A stretch of DNA of 64,000 nucleotides from Desulfoluna sp. (lineage in GTDB: Bacteria > Desulfobacterota > Desulfobacteria > Desulfobacterales > Desulfolunaceae). This document shows, one piece after another, positions 47,104 to 56,265 of this stretch (positions are counted from its first letter, which is position 1; the number at the start of each line of letters is the position of its first letter). The notes below the pieces were generated by a model. It was not told where the DNA came from and ran no database searches. It was given only the letters and a program-made list of their open reading frames with translations. A program made the translations under genes and the position numbers. The DNA lies in assembly GCF_030145185.1 (NCBI RefSeq), contig NZ_JAQYWB010000023.1, forward strand, positions 17,391 through 81,390, given 5' to 3'.

Positions 47104-47354
47104 TAACCCGGATATTTCACGAGTCGAGTGCACCCATATTCAAGGCATCAGAGTTGCAGATGTAGTGGTTTACCTCAAAGCTCTGATAACGCAGAAGATG
47201 GGTGCACTCGGCTCGCCCGAAGGGTGAGAAAAGCGAGTAGAAAATGGCAAATCACATTTTACATTTTTGAAATGTCTATATATTTCTTGGTAACACGCTG
47301 TAATAAAATACTATTGTCTTGGTATGGTCATTTTCTCATGAAATATCCGGGCTA
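47104..47354. repeat. Full-length 251-bp TAGCCCGG inverted-end repeat (copy B)
   Basis: TAACCCGGATATTTCACGAG at the left and ATGAAATATCCGGGCTA at the right, same 251-bp length as copy A. The outer hairpin arms (47121-47137, 47198-47214) form 17 pairs, including two where copy A has the alternative Watson-Crick pair. Inner arms ATCAGAGTT / AGCTCTGAT. It lies 27 bases after the barrel gene's stop. The right-hand third of the element differs much more from copy A than the hairpin does. Confidence 0.85.
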
Positions 47355-47381
47355 AATCAAACACCATGCAGGCGACATGCG

Positions 47382-48482
47382 TCACCAACTCCACCCCAGA
47401 GAGAGCTGAGCCGCATAGCGGCGGTCCTCTTTCTGCCCGGCATGAACCCCGACCTCTTCGCCGTAAGTGGCCACATCGAAACGGAGCACTTTAAAATTAA
47501 CCGTGGCCCCCGCCGTGTAGTACCCCTGGGAGAGACCGGCTCGAAGAGCCAACAGAATGGGGAACTCGAGCTCCGCACCCAGATGCATTTTTTTCTCCGT
47601 CGACCCGTCACCCGTCAGATTGTCTGTCAGGTCGTGGTAATCCAAGGCCTCGGTCAGGGTAAACCCGGAAAAAGTCTGTGCCAGCGCCACCCCGACATTA
47701 ACCTGGGATTTTTGATCCCGGGCTTCTCCGAAGTCCATCTCTTTGATGTTAATCGCCGCAAGCCCCAGATTCACCTGAGTCAGCCCCTGAATATCCCGAC
47801 TCCAGATCATCCCCAGGTCCATGGAGGCATCACTTCCGTCTTTCTCATCGTCCTCCAGAGTGTCCCCGAAGTCGTTATCGGCAATGTCCATCGCTGTATA
47901 GACTTCATCGATGCTTGTGCGGTTAAGGGCCTTTACCCCCACTCCGAGGCTCAACCCCGGCACCATGGGAAGGGCATACCCCACCCCCACCTGACCTCCA
48001 TAATCAATATCAGAGACCAGATGCAACTCAGGATAGGTTGGGTTTCGAATGACCATGTCCGCGTAACCACGCCCGACGCCGGCCACCATCACTCCAACGT
48101 CGCGAAAACGAAACCCCGCATAGACATCCCCGGCTACCTTGATGTGATTGGTGTCTCCCACGTATTTCTTCAAGAGCTCGGAGACTTCCGATGTGTTATC
48201 CTGGTCAATATCATCAAAATCCTTGTACAGGTCAGCGCTGTCTTCCGAGAACTCCACCATGGGATTCAAAATCCCCAGCCCAAACCCTTCGGTTCGGCTG
48301 AGACCGGCGGGGTTGTAGTTGATGGCATTTTGATCGTCTGCAATGGCAGTAAAAGCGCCCCCCATGCCCAGGGGCCTGACGCCTTGATGAAAAGAGCGAT
48401 AAGGTTCAGCCAGCACAGTGGATGCGAAAAGCAAGGCGCCCGCCATAAAAGCGCAGGATGTTATATATTTATATGAAGGCAT
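47382..48482 (-). CDS. Outer-membrane beta-barrel protein, PorV/TraF_2/UPF0164-like (copy 2)
   Basis: 366 residues from ATG 48482, preceded by AAGGAGAAGATC. Signal peptide about 1-25 (cut LAE region). The mature N-terminus PLGMGGAFTAIADDQNAINY and NPAGLSR is the hallmark of FadL/PorV-type barrels that handle hydrophobic substrates or secretion partners; the rest alternates in strands and ends in aromatic SLGWSW, a barrel-assembly signal. It is paralogous to 49717-50817, with the same 366-residue length. It follows its lipoprotein partner after a 28-base spacer. Confidence 0.75.
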   Translation of the reverse strand: MPSYKYITSCAFMAGALLFASTVLAEPYRSFHQGVRPLGMGGAFTAIADDQNAINYNPAGLSRTEGFGLGILNPMVEFSEDSADLYKDFDDIDQDNTSEVSELLKKYVGDTNHIKVAGDVYAGFRFRDVGVMVAGVGRGYADMVIRNPTYPELHLVSDIDYGGQVGVGYALPMVPGLSLGVGVKALNRTSIDEVYTAMDIADNDFGDTLEDDEKDGSDASMDLGMIWSRDIQGLTQVNLGLAAINIKEMDFGEARDQKSQVNVGVALAQTFSGFTLTEALDYHDLTDNLTGDGSTEKKMHLGAELEFPILLALRAGLSQGYYTAGATVNFKVLRFDVATYGEEVGVHAGQKEDRRYAAQLSLGWSW

Positions 48483-48510
48483 GATCTTCTCCTTTGTACG
48501 TGTCCTCATC

Positions 48511-49311
48511 CTATTCACCCAGCCCATTCAGAAAAGCCACGAATTCAGCGTAGACAATTATCCCATCACCGTTGGGATCGATCAATTTTTGAATGGCTTG
48601 AAACTCTTCCGCCAAATCGTTTCCCACGCCCAGAATCGACACGGATTGCTGAACATACCAGACATCCTGACCCATCTGATCCAGCTCCGCCTGGGTCACA
48701 TTGATGGTTGAAAAATCAACTCCCGGCCGAGCTTTAAGGGTCTTAACCCAGGCCTCTGTAAGACCCACGATTCGGACTGGCGAAACGGCATCCCCATAAT
48801 TCTGGCAGAGAACTTCTCCGAGAACCAAGACAAAGTCCGTGAGTCCATAAATACCTAATTTAATGGTTCCGTCATCGCTCAATGCGCGTCCCCCTACGGA
48901 TTGGGTCAACGCTGTTTTGCCTTGGTCCATGTAAGAGAGACGGTCAATGATCTCCAGGCAGCTAAGGAGTCCCTGCTCGCCTTCGCCCAGCATTTTACCG
49001 ATGATATCAACGGTCTCCGGCCCCCCGGTTTCAAGGGCGCTGAGAATATCAAAGGTATTGAGACCCGCCTTGCCAACATAAGCGCTGCCCAGGGTTTCAA
49101 GCACCTCGGCAACCTGAGGCATGCCCGTCAAAATGGAAATGGCTTTGTCGAACTGATTGCCGTCAATGGCAATTTTCGCCTCTTCGAGTTCGGAATCAAA
49201 GCTGTCGTCATCATCACAGGCCATCGTGAAAACCACCAGACACACACAGCAAATCATGGCCAGGACCCCTCGAAAAAAGGTGATGGGTCTGTCGTTACGC
49301 ATGGTATCCAT
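48511..49311 (-). CDS. Lipoprotein with C-terminal EF-hand loop (copy 2)
   Basis: 266 residues from ATG 49311 (GGGGGGCAA upstream); the longer frame adds 7 residues. A lipobox FTMAC places Cys32 as the lipidated residue, followed by acidic DDDDSFDSE. The protein is helical, about residues 40-240. Residues 245-256, DPNGDGIIVYAE, are a complete EF-hand loop (Asp1, Asn3, Asp5, Gly6, Ile8, Glu12), so calcium binding is plausible. It is paralogous to 50846-51652 and is followed by a barrel gene. An Asp at +2 in enterobacteria retains lipoproteins in the inner membrane; whether that holds here is unknown. Confidence 0.75.
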   Translation of the reverse strand: MDTMRNDRPITFFRGVLAMICCVCLVVFTMACDDDDSFDSELEEAKIAIDGNQFDKAISILTGMPQVAEVLETLGSAYVGKAGLNTFDILSALETGGPETVDIIGKMLGEGEQGLLSCLEIIDRLSYMDQGKTALTQSVGGRALSDDGTIKLGIYGLTDFVLVLGEVLCQNYGDAVSPVRIVGLTEAWVKTLKARPGVDFSTINVTQAELDQMGQDVWYVQQSVSILGVGNDLAEEFQAIQKLIDPNGDGIIVYAEFVAFLNGLGE

Positions 49312-49635
49312 TTGCCCCCCCTGCATCATCATGAATCGTTAAGCCCTGTTTGCCCCCAAGCGATAACGCCTGTCCGGCAATCCAAAGACCTGCCAAGTCA
49401 CAACCCTTTCTGTCAATACAGACAAAACGATGCAAGACCAGGCAAACAAGGCAGATGGAAAAAACGAGAACAGCTGTTGCTGAATAACGGTGGAAAAACG
49501 AGGTTGGAGAACCGAATAGCGCCCGTTGATCGGGCCACGGCAAAAAAATGTATTCAAAACTATACCAGCAAAAGCAGGCAATTACCAGCCAAGGACCAAA
49601 AAGAAGCGCAGTTACCGTCCACACAAAACAAAAAA
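49312..49635. other. Spacer between the two duplicated cassettes, no gene seen
   Basis: No convincing frame on either strand. On the minus strand TTGACA (49411-49416) could serve the copy-2 lipoprotein but no -10 fits. Confidence 0.5.
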
Positions 49636-49663
49636 AGCGGGGTCGCCACCTGGCCACCCCGCT
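49636..49663 (-). terminator. Terminator of the upstream (copy 1) cassette
   Basis: AGCGGGGT / ACCCCGCT with a 12-base loop, followed on the minus strand by TTTTTTTGTTTT, 54 bases after the copy-1 barrel stop. Each cassette is therefore its own transcription unit. Confidence 0.75.
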
Positions 49664-49716
49664 CACTCATCTTCTAATCCGTTACGGACGCATGAACATC
49701 TTTCTCGTAACCTGCG

Positions 49717-50817
49717 CTACCAGCTCCACCCCATGGAGACCTGGGCGACATAGCGGCGGTCCTCTTTCTGACCGGCGTAGGCCCCCATCTCTTCCCCGTA
49801 AGTGGCCACATCAAAACGAATCACTTTAAAATCCAGGGTGGCTCCAGCGGTGTAGTACCCCTGAGAAAGGCCACCCCGCACAGCAAGGAGAAAGGGCAGC
49901 TTCAACTCCGCCCCCATATGCAGTTTCTTTTCGGTGGAATCATCTTCGGCCAGATTGTCGGTGAGATCATGGTAATCAAACGCCTCCGTCAATGTGCAAC
50001 CCAAAAAGGTCTGCTCAAAGGCGACACCGGCATTCACCTGAGTCTTCTGATCAAGGGCTTCCCCAAAATCCATCTCCTTAAGGTTAAGCCCTGCAACACC
50101 TATGCTCACCCGGGTGAGCCCTTCGATATCCCGGCTCCAGATCATCCCCAGGTCAAAGGAGGCATCGCTGCCGTCTTTCTGGTCATCTTCCAGGGTGTCC
50201 TCGAAGTTGTCATCGGCAATCGCCTTGGCCGTATAGACCTCATCGATACTTTTTCGAGTAAGGGCCTTCACCCCCACCCCAAGGCTCAACCCCGGCAGCA
50301 TGGGAAGTTCATACCCCACCCCCACCTGACCACCATAATCCAGAACGGAGGTGAGATGAAGCTCAGGATACGTCGGGTTTCGAATGGACATGTCCACAAA
50401 TCCACGACCGACACCCGCCACCATCACCCCGGCGTTGCCCATGCGGAACCCTGTGTAGAGATCTGCGGCCACCTTGATGTGGTTGTTCTCTCCCACATGT
50501 TTCTTCAGAAGGTCGCTCACCTCAGAGGTATCATCCTGATCGATGTCGTCGAAATCCTGATAAAGATCGTAGCTGTCCTCGGAGGCTTCCACCAGGGGGT
50601 TGAGGATACCCAGACCGAAACCTTGGGTGCGGCTGAGGCCGGCCGGGTTAAAATCGATGGCATTTTGATCGTTGGCCACGGCGGTAAAGGCGCCTCCCAT
50701 CCCCATGGGGCGGGCCCCCATGTGAAAACCCCGGTAAGGGGCGGCCCATCCGGCGGACGCAAGGAACAGGACCGCCGCGACGCAGAGGCCTAAGGTTGCA
50801 TAGTTCGATGAACGCAT
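49717..50817 (-). CDS. Outer-membrane beta-barrel protein, PorV/TraF_2/UPF0164-like (copy 1)
   Basis: 366 residues from ATG 50817 (AAAGGAGAAGAAG); the frame is open 57 codons further but that overlaps the lipoprotein gene and has no site. Signal peptide about 1-26. RPMGMGGAFTAVANDQNAID and the terminal VSMGWSW match the copy-2 paralogue; internal runs such as IRNPTYPELHL are identical. Outer-membrane barrel is inferred from the strand pattern and terminal aromatic residue. Located 28 bases after its lipoprotein gene, the same spacing as copy 2. Confidence 0.75.
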   Translation of the reverse strand: MRSSNYATLGLCVAAVLFLASAGWAAPYRGFHMGARPMGMGGAFTAVANDQNAIDFNPAGLSRTQGFGLGILNPLVEASEDSYDLYQDFDDIDQDDTSEVSDLLKKHVGENNHIKVAADLYTGFRMGNAGVMVAGVGRGFVDMSIRNPTYPELHLTSVLDYGGQVGVGYELPMLPGLSLGVGVKALTRKSIDEVYTAKAIADDNFEDTLEDDQKDGSDASFDLGMIWSRDIEGLTRVSIGVAGLNLKEMDFGEALDQKTQVNAGVAFEQTFLGCTLTEAFDYHDLTDNLAEDDSTEKKLHMGAELKLPFLLAVRGGLSQGYYTAGATLDFKVIRFDVATYGEEMGAYAGQKEDRRYVAQVSMGWSW

Positions 50818-50845
50818 CTTCTTCTCCTTTATGAGTGCCTTAATC

Positions 50846-51652
50846 TTAGGACCTGAGTCCATTGAGGAAAGAAATGTATTCATCTTTATTGATATACATC
50901 GCCTCATCGTTATCTGAGTTAATATCCTGCAAGAACATGGTAAACTCTTCAGCCAGGTCGTTGGCAGTTCCCAAAGCGCTGAGCCCAAGCATTACATAAT
51001 CGATGTCCTCATTGATGCGTTTAAGTTGATCCTCCGTGACGTCGATGGCTTCAAAATCATCAGCCAGTGCCTTGATCCCCGCTTCAGTGAGGGTCACCTC
51101 AAATTGCGCATCACCGCCGCCAAATTTGTAGCAAATGATCTCTCCGGTCACGAGAATAAAATCGGTGAAGCCATAAATGCCCAACTGGACGTGGCCGTCT
51201 TTATCCAAGGCCGAGACACTGCCCCCTGCGGATGCGATGAGTTTGGTCTTGGCCAAATCCATCAGTGATGATTTGGTCTGTACCCCCAGGCACGAAAGAC
51301 GGCCATCTCCCGAGGTTCCCAAAATTTTTCCAATGAGATCGATGCTGCCATCGTTTCCGCTGGTGTCTCCATCATCCAGTTGACCGAGAATCTCAAAGGT
51401 ATCGATGCCCACCTGGCCGGCATAGGCACTGGCAAGGACGCCCAAGGCCTCAGCCCCGGTCATCCCCTCCAAAAGGTCTTCCGCCCTTTCGTAATCGCCC
51501 TCGTCAAGGGCGATTTTTGCCTCTTCTAACTTGGAGGCACTGCTGTCTTCGTCATCACAGCCGACAGTACACACGGCCAGAAAAAAAATACAAACCAGCA
51601 CCATTGCAGTCCGCAACAGGCTCCCAGAGTTCTTGGTATGGATTGAATCCAT
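50846..51652 (-). CDS. Lipoprotein with interrupted EF-hand loop (copy 1)
   Basis: 268 residues. Lipobox CTVGC, lipidated Cys32, then acidic DDEDSSASK. Helical body paralogous to 48511-49311 (for example GIDTFEILGQL vs GLNTFDILSAL, LGIYGFTDFILVTGEIIC). At the C-terminus the region equivalent to the EF-hand reads DINSDNDEAMYINKDE, where about four residues are inserted in the loop, so calcium binding is probably weaker or lost. A TATAAT-like box (51667-51672, minus strand) lies close upstream; GGGGGGTGC is the site. Role unknown; likely partner of the barrel. Confidence 0.75.
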   Translation of the reverse strand: MDSIHTKNSGSLLRTAMVLVCIFFLAVCTVGCDDEDSSASKLEEAKIALDEGDYERAEDLLEGMTGAEALGVLASAYAGQVGIDTFEILGQLDDGDTSGNDGSIDLIGKILGTSGDGRLSCLGVQTKSSLMDLAKTKLIASAGGSVSALDKDGHVQLGIYGFTDFILVTGEIICYKFGGGDAQFEVTLTEAGIKALADDFEAIDVTEDQLKRINEDIDYVMLGLSALGTANDLAEEFTMFLQDINSDNDEAMYINKDEYISFLNGLRS

Positions 51653-51984
51653 GCACCCCCCAAAAAATTATAAATCATGTAAACAAAACTCACGCGTTTG
51701 AACCTGTTATATCTAAGTCTATAGAAATACAGTACAAATCAGCGCCGCAAAATCGCCATAGAGACTATAAGGTTCGACATCACCCGTATGGGAACTGACA
51801 TTCACAGCTCCTCGAAGGGAAATCGTTCCAAACTGCATTCTTTTATTCGTCATTTTCCACCGATTTCTTTAGCGCGGGACAGCCTGAAACGAATAAAAAC
51901 TAAATCGGCCCAGACATAAGAAGCTTAAGTAAAGGGTTAACACCGCCAAGACAAGGAGAAAAAGAGAGGCGATACATTTCGAGC

Positions 51985-52017
51985 CAGAGACCTACCAGAG
52001 ACCTACCAGAGACCTAT
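51985..52017. repeat. Three 11-base direct repeats
   Basis: CAGAGACCTAC twice and CAGAGACCTAT, exact 11-base period, upstream of the copy-1 cassette. The rest of the 51653-52095 gap holds nothing clear. Confidence 0.6.
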
Positions 52018-52095
52018 AGGAAACAGCAACAGCACCCCCCACGTGCAAGGTAGGTCACCTTGAATCACCGCGGAAAGAACCCAAAAAAACAAAAA

Positions 52096-52125
52096 AAGGC
52101 CCCGTATTTTTCAATACGAGGCTTT
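52096..52125 (-). terminator. Terminator of the coiled-coil gene
   Basis: GCCCCGTATT / AATACGAGGC (one mismatch) followed on the minus strand by TTTTTTTG, 21 bases after the stop. Confidence 0.7.
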
Positions 52126-52146
52126 GGAAGCGTTTATTTAAAGGTG

Positions 52147-52353
52147 TTATTCAAACTGCGGGGGTTCGAGCCCTCTTAGCCCAAGCATTGTCTCAAGGGA
52201 GGCCACCCGTTCGTCCATCTCAATGAGATAAGTTTCGAGCATGTCAATATACTCGGCCAGTTTTCTTGAAACATGATACTCTTCTTCTTTGGTCTCCAGA
52301 CGATGCATCCGGGCTTCAAGCGACTTTTTTTCTCCTTGATCCAAACCAGGCAT
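52147..52353 (-). CDS. Small coiled-coil protein, unknown function
   Basis: 68 residues from ATG 52353 (GGGGGGGAAGAT). The frame runs 21 codons further but without a site. The sequence is almost wholly heptad-like (LEARMHRLETKEEEYHVSRK, YIDMLETYLIEMDERVASLE), indicating a coiled coil, with C-terminal LGLRGLEPPQFE. It is soluble and without family assignment. A terminator directly after it supports a real transcript. Confidence 0.55.
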   Translation of the reverse strand: MPGLDQGEKKSLEARMHRLETKEEEYHVSRKLAEYIDMLETYLIEMDERVASLETMLGLRGLEPPQFE

Positions 52354-52668
52354 ATCTTCCCCCCCCTCTTGCTGTATAGCAGTTAATCCCCACCAGATCT
52401 GTAGATTACCACACAAGCCGTATCATATGAGATAATGCACGCCTCGTATATAAGTTAATCCCACTAAAAGACCGGGAGAATCCCCCACGTGTTTCCTGGG
52501 GCTACGCGCGCAGAGACAGTTCTCCTTTCTTATTCTTCCAGAGGCAAACTTCCCCTTCTCTCTCTGCTCATGAGAGCAATAAGACATGTCCCGGATATTC
52601 CTGTAGACCTTTGCTCTGCCTCTGCACTATGATGGCTCAAAATTATTGAATCACCTGCGGGGAAAACC
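52354..52668. other. Divergent gap before the EndoQ-UvrD gene, no gene seen
   Basis: Only a weak inverted repeat (CCCCCACG...CCTGGGG near 52491-52511). No promoter that I can support. Confidence 0.4.
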
Positions 52669-55600
52669 ATGCCATTTATCGCCGATCTTCATATTCACTC
52701 CAGATTCTCACGCGCCACCTCGCGCAATTTAACTCTGGAGACCCTTTATCAACACGCGCTTCAAAAGGGCATCGACGTGCTCGGAACCGGGGACTTCACT
52801 CACCCTGCCTGGATGGCAGAGATTGAAGAGAAACTGATCCCCACCGACGGAGGGCTCTTCACCCTGAAGCCCGAGCTGACCGCCTCTGTGTCTGAAGACC
52901 TGCCCCCCTCACTGACGGGCGGGCTGCACTACATGCTCTCCACCGAGATCAGCTGCATTTATAAAAAGGATGGGGCCACCCGGAAAAATCACAACCTCGT
53001 CTTTTTTCCCGATATCGCATCGGCAAAGGCATTTAATAAAAAGCTGTCTGCCATCGGCAACATCGCCTCGGATGGACGCCCCATCCTGGGCCTGGATGCC
53101 CGGGATCTCCTGGAAATCGTCCTGGAAACCAGTGAGAAGGGAGTCCTCATCCCCGCCCACATCTGGACGCCCTGGTTCTCCATGCTCGGTTCCAAATCCG
53201 GCTTCGATTCGGTGTCCGCCTGTTTCGGGGATTTAAGCGGCCATATTTTTGCCGGCGAAACCGGCCTCTCCTCGGATCCCCCCATGAACCGGCGGGTCTC
53301 TATGCTGGATGGACTCACCCTTATCTCCAACTCCGACGCGCATTCCCCCTCCAAGCTGGGGCGTGAGGCGAGCCTGTTTGAAACGGAGCGATCCTATGAC
53401 GCCCTTTTCCATGCCCTGAAAACCAAAGGGAATCCCGGCTTCCTCGGCACCCTGGAGTTTTTCCCCGAAGAGGGAAAATACCACATGGATGGCCACAGAA
53501 AGTGTGGCGTCTGCCTGGAACCCCATGAATCCGTTCAGCATGGAGATCTCTGCCCCGTCTGCGGCCGTCCCCTCATCCTGGGGGTACTGCATCGGGTCCT
53601 TGCGCTTGCCGACCGATCCGAAGAGGACGTCACAGCCCTCGCCCCTCAACAGCCCGGGTTTGAAAGCATGATTCCCCTGGAGGAGATTCTCTCGGAGATC
53701 CTCTCCGTGGGCCCCAAATCCAAGAAAGTACAGACCCAGCTGGCGGGTCTCATCACAAAACTCGGTCCGGAGCTATCTATTTTGAGGGAACTCCCCGTTG
53801 ACGTCCTCTCATCGGCAGGCGTCCCCCTGCTCGGCGAGGCCATCATGCGGGTGAGACGACGGGAGGTCATTCTTCATGGGGGCTACGACGGGGAATATGG
53901 TGCGGTCAACGTCTTTTCAGAGGACGACAAAGCCGTCCTCCCTGGCCAGACTCTCCTTTTCCATGTCCCGGAAGCCCTCTCGAAATCGCCCGACACCCAT
54001 CCATTGGACTCGGCACCCGTAAAAAAAAAAGAAAAAAGCAATAAAGCACCCGAGCCCCCGGCCAAAGGACTGAACCCCCAACAGGAGGAGGCCGTCAACC
54101 ATCCGCAAGGCCCCCTTCTCATCATCGCAGGGCCTGGAACCGGAAAAACCCACACCCTCACCCGGCGCATCACCGCCCTGGTCCAAGGGGGGATCGATCC
54201 CGCATCAATTCTTGCCATTACCTTTACCAACCGGGCCGCCCGGGAGATGGCCGAAAGGCTCCGCGCCGCCCTCGACACCCCGCCCCCACTCGCCTGCACC
54301 TTTCACGCCCTGGCACTGGACCTTTTAAGCCAAAACGAAAAAATGCCCCTTGGCATCGCCGATGAAACCGCTCGAAAGCGCCTCCTGCAGGAAGCCCTTC
54401 TTGTGTCGCTTTCAGCTGAAGAGCGTAAACTCATGAGCCCAGGCGTCCTCGGTCGTCTCATCGAGCAAGCCAGGCAGCAGCTGATTTCATCAGATGAGGA
54501 TCTCTCTGGTATCACGGCTACTTATATTGATTTGTTCAGGCGATGCTACAGCGCTTACGAGCTCCTGCTGAAACGAAACGGCATCATCGATTTTGAAGGG
54601 CTGATTTTTCATCTCGTGCAGGCCCTTGAAGCGGATCCGGCCTTTTGTCAGCGCATCACAGCCCGGTTCCCCCACCTCTTCATCGATGAATACCAGGACC
54701 TCAACCAAGCACAATATCGCCTGGTCCAACTCCTGGCCCCCCCAGGCCATGCCATCTGCATCATCGGGGACCCGGATCAAGCCATTTATGGATTCCGGGG
54801 CTCCTCCGCCCGTTACTTTCACCGTTTTCTTCTGGACCAACCGGACGCCACACGCATCACGCTGACGCAAAACTACCGAAGCAGTAAAGCCATCATAGCC
54901 GCTTCGGGGAGTGTCTTAGGTGATAAGACAAAGGTGGTATCAGATATCGACGGGGTGGAGCACATCACCATTATCCCCTGCCGAAGCGGTGAAGAAGAAG
55001 CCGTGGCGATCGGAAAACAGATCGAAGCGCTGACCGGGGGCATCGGCTTTCATTCCATGGATTTCGGACATGCCGGCAACAACGCCGTCGACTTGAGCTT
55101 TGGTGACATGGCCATTTTGACCCGCACCCACAGCCACGCCGTGGAGATCGCCTCACGACTTGGCTCGGCCGGGATTCCCTGCGCCGTCACCGCCCGGGAG
55201 GGACTGTTTGATCACCCCCGCATGAAGCAATTCCTGGCGGTTTTAAAGCTTACTTCCGGTTGCGGCAGCCTCATGGACCTTGAGACGAGTCTCCCCCTTC
55301 TCACCAAAAAAAGTCTCACCTTTCCCCTCTACCCTCCCGTCTCCAATGAAGGGGCGTATGTCACGGTCAACGACCTGATCGCCAACCCCTATCTCCTCAC
55401 CGACACCTGGTGCAACGATCGGCCCACCATGCTTGAACTCCTTGGATTTTTATTAAAACTTCGCATGGCGTGCAAAACGAAAGGCCCCCTCTCCCAGATC
55501 CACAGCGTGCTGAAACATCTTCCCGCCATCGCCGATGAGCTCAAAGAAGACGACCGCCTGGACGATGGCCTGCAATCCCTCCTTGACCTGGCAGAGACCT

Positions 55601-56016
55601 ACGGAACCCGGGGAACCACCGCCCGTTTTCTTGCCCAAACCGCCCTGGCAAAAGAACAGGACAGCCTGGGCATGAAAGCTGAAAGAGTCAGCATCCTGAC
55701 CCTTCATGCCTCCAAAGGGCTCGAATTCCCCGTGGTCTTTATCGCCGGATGTGAGGCGGGCAACCTTCCCTTTGAGCCCACATACGGGACTCCATCTGAT
55801 CTGGAGGAAGAACGCCGACTGTTCTACGTGGCCATGACGCGCGCCAAAGAGCAACTCATCCTCACCCACGCCGGCCAACGCATCAAATTCGGCCAACCCG
55901 TTGCCTGCACCCCGTCTCCCTACCTCGCCGAGATCGACGCACACTTGAAACAGACCCAGACACGAAAAACCACCCCGCAAAAAGCTGAAAGCCCGGTGCA
56001 GTTGTCGCTATTTTAA
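52669..56016 (+). CDS. PHP/EndoQ-like nuclease fused to UvrD-family helicase
   Basis: 1115 residues. The N-terminal part (about 1-420) is a PHP-domain protein resembling EndoQ (COG1379): ADLHIHSRFSRATSRNLTLE, GTGDFTHPAW, SNSDAHSPSKLGREA, and a four-Cys zinc motif Cys279, Cys282, Cys295, Cys298. From about 470 an SF1A helicase follows: Walker A GPGTGKT (488-494, Lys493), DEYQD from Asp673, GDPDQAIYGFRGS, LTQNYRSS, LTLHASKGLEFPVVF and LFYVAMTRAKEQL. The last five residues are QLSLF, the clamp-binding consensus. EndoQ cuts 5' of deaminated bases in archaea; here cut and unwinding could be linked. Which lesions it acts on is inferred. Confidence 0.85.
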   Translation: MPFIADLHIHSRFSRATSRNLTLETLYQHALQKGIDVLGTGDFTHPAWMAEIEEKLIPTDGGLFTLKPELTASVSEDLPPSLTGGLHYMLSTEISCIYKKDGATRKNHNLVFFPDIASAKAFNKKLSAIGNIASDGRPILGLDARDLLEIVLETSEKGVLIPAHIWTPWFSMLGSKSGFDSVSACFGDLSGHIFAGETGLSSDPPMNRRVSMLDGLTLISNSDAHSPSKLGREASLFETERSYDALFHALKTKGNPGFLGTLEFFPEEGKYHMDGHRKCGVCLEPHESVQHGDLCPVCGRPLILGVLHRVLALADRSEEDVTALAPQQPGFESMIPLEEILSEILSVGPKSKKVQTQLAGLITKLGPELSILRELPVDVLSSAGVPLLGEAIMRVRRREVILHGGYDGEYGAVNVFSEDDKAVLPGQTLLFHVPEALSKSPDTHPLDSAPVKKKEKSNKAPEPPAKGLNPQQEEAVNHPQGPLLIIAGPGTGKTHTLTRRITALVQGGIDPASILAITFTNRAAREMAERLRAALDTPPPLACTFHALALDLLSQNEKMPLGIADETARKRLLQEALLVSLSAEERKLMSPGVLGRLIEQARQQLISSDEDLSGITATYIDLFRRCYSAYELLLKRNGIIDFEGLIFHLVQALEADPAFCQRITARFPHLFIDEYQDLNQAQYRLVQLLAPPGHAICIIGDPDQAIYGFRGSSARYFHRFLLDQPDATRITLTQNYRSSKAIIAASGSVLGDKTKVVSDIDGVEHITIIPCRSGEEEAVAIGKQIEALTGGIGFHSMDFGHAGNNAVDLSFGDMAILTRTHSHAVEIASRLGSAGIPCAVTAREGLFDHPRMKQFLAVLKLTSGCGSLMDLETSLPLLTKKSLTFPLYPPVSNEGAYVTVNDLIANPYLLTDTWCNDRPTMLELLGFLLKLRMACKTKGPLSQIHSVLKHLPAIADELKEDDRLDDGLQSLLDLAETYGTRGTTARFLAQTALAKEQDSLGMKAERVSILTLHASKGLEFPVVFIAGCEAGNLPFEPTYGTPSDLEEERRLFYVAMTRAKEQLILTHAGQRIKFGQPVACTPSPYLAEIDAHLKQTQTRKTTPQKAESPVQLSLF

Positions 56017-56193
56017 CGCACGGCTCCCTGATGTCAAAATCAGGGGCAAAAGCCTGCCTCCGGCGGCAAGGTGGAGCCACCTTGAAAGCGGGTTTGCGAA
56101 TGCTCTTCGGCTGCCGGTACTTCCGTGTCAATTCGGGGCGGAACAGATATCGGATTTTTATCTTTCCCACAGCTCCTACGCCCGAAAAACAAA

Positions 56194-56229
56194 AAAGCCG
56201 GGGCCCCTTGAACAGGGACACCCGGCTTT
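56194..56229. terminator. Terminator between the fusion helicase and ribF (bidirectional)
   Basis: AAAGCCGGG / CCCGGCTTT with inner GGG/CCC pairing; on the minus strand it ends in TTTTTTG, serving ribF. Confidence 0.7.
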
Positions 56230-56265
56230 AACCGTTCAAAACCAATTTTTCAAACACGCCTTTAT

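Noticed and set aside
47319..48476. 385-codon plus-strand frame opposite the copy-2 barrel gene
   Set aside because: Antisense of a clear secreted barrel gene; a similar shadow occurs opposite copy 1, as expected from the duplication.
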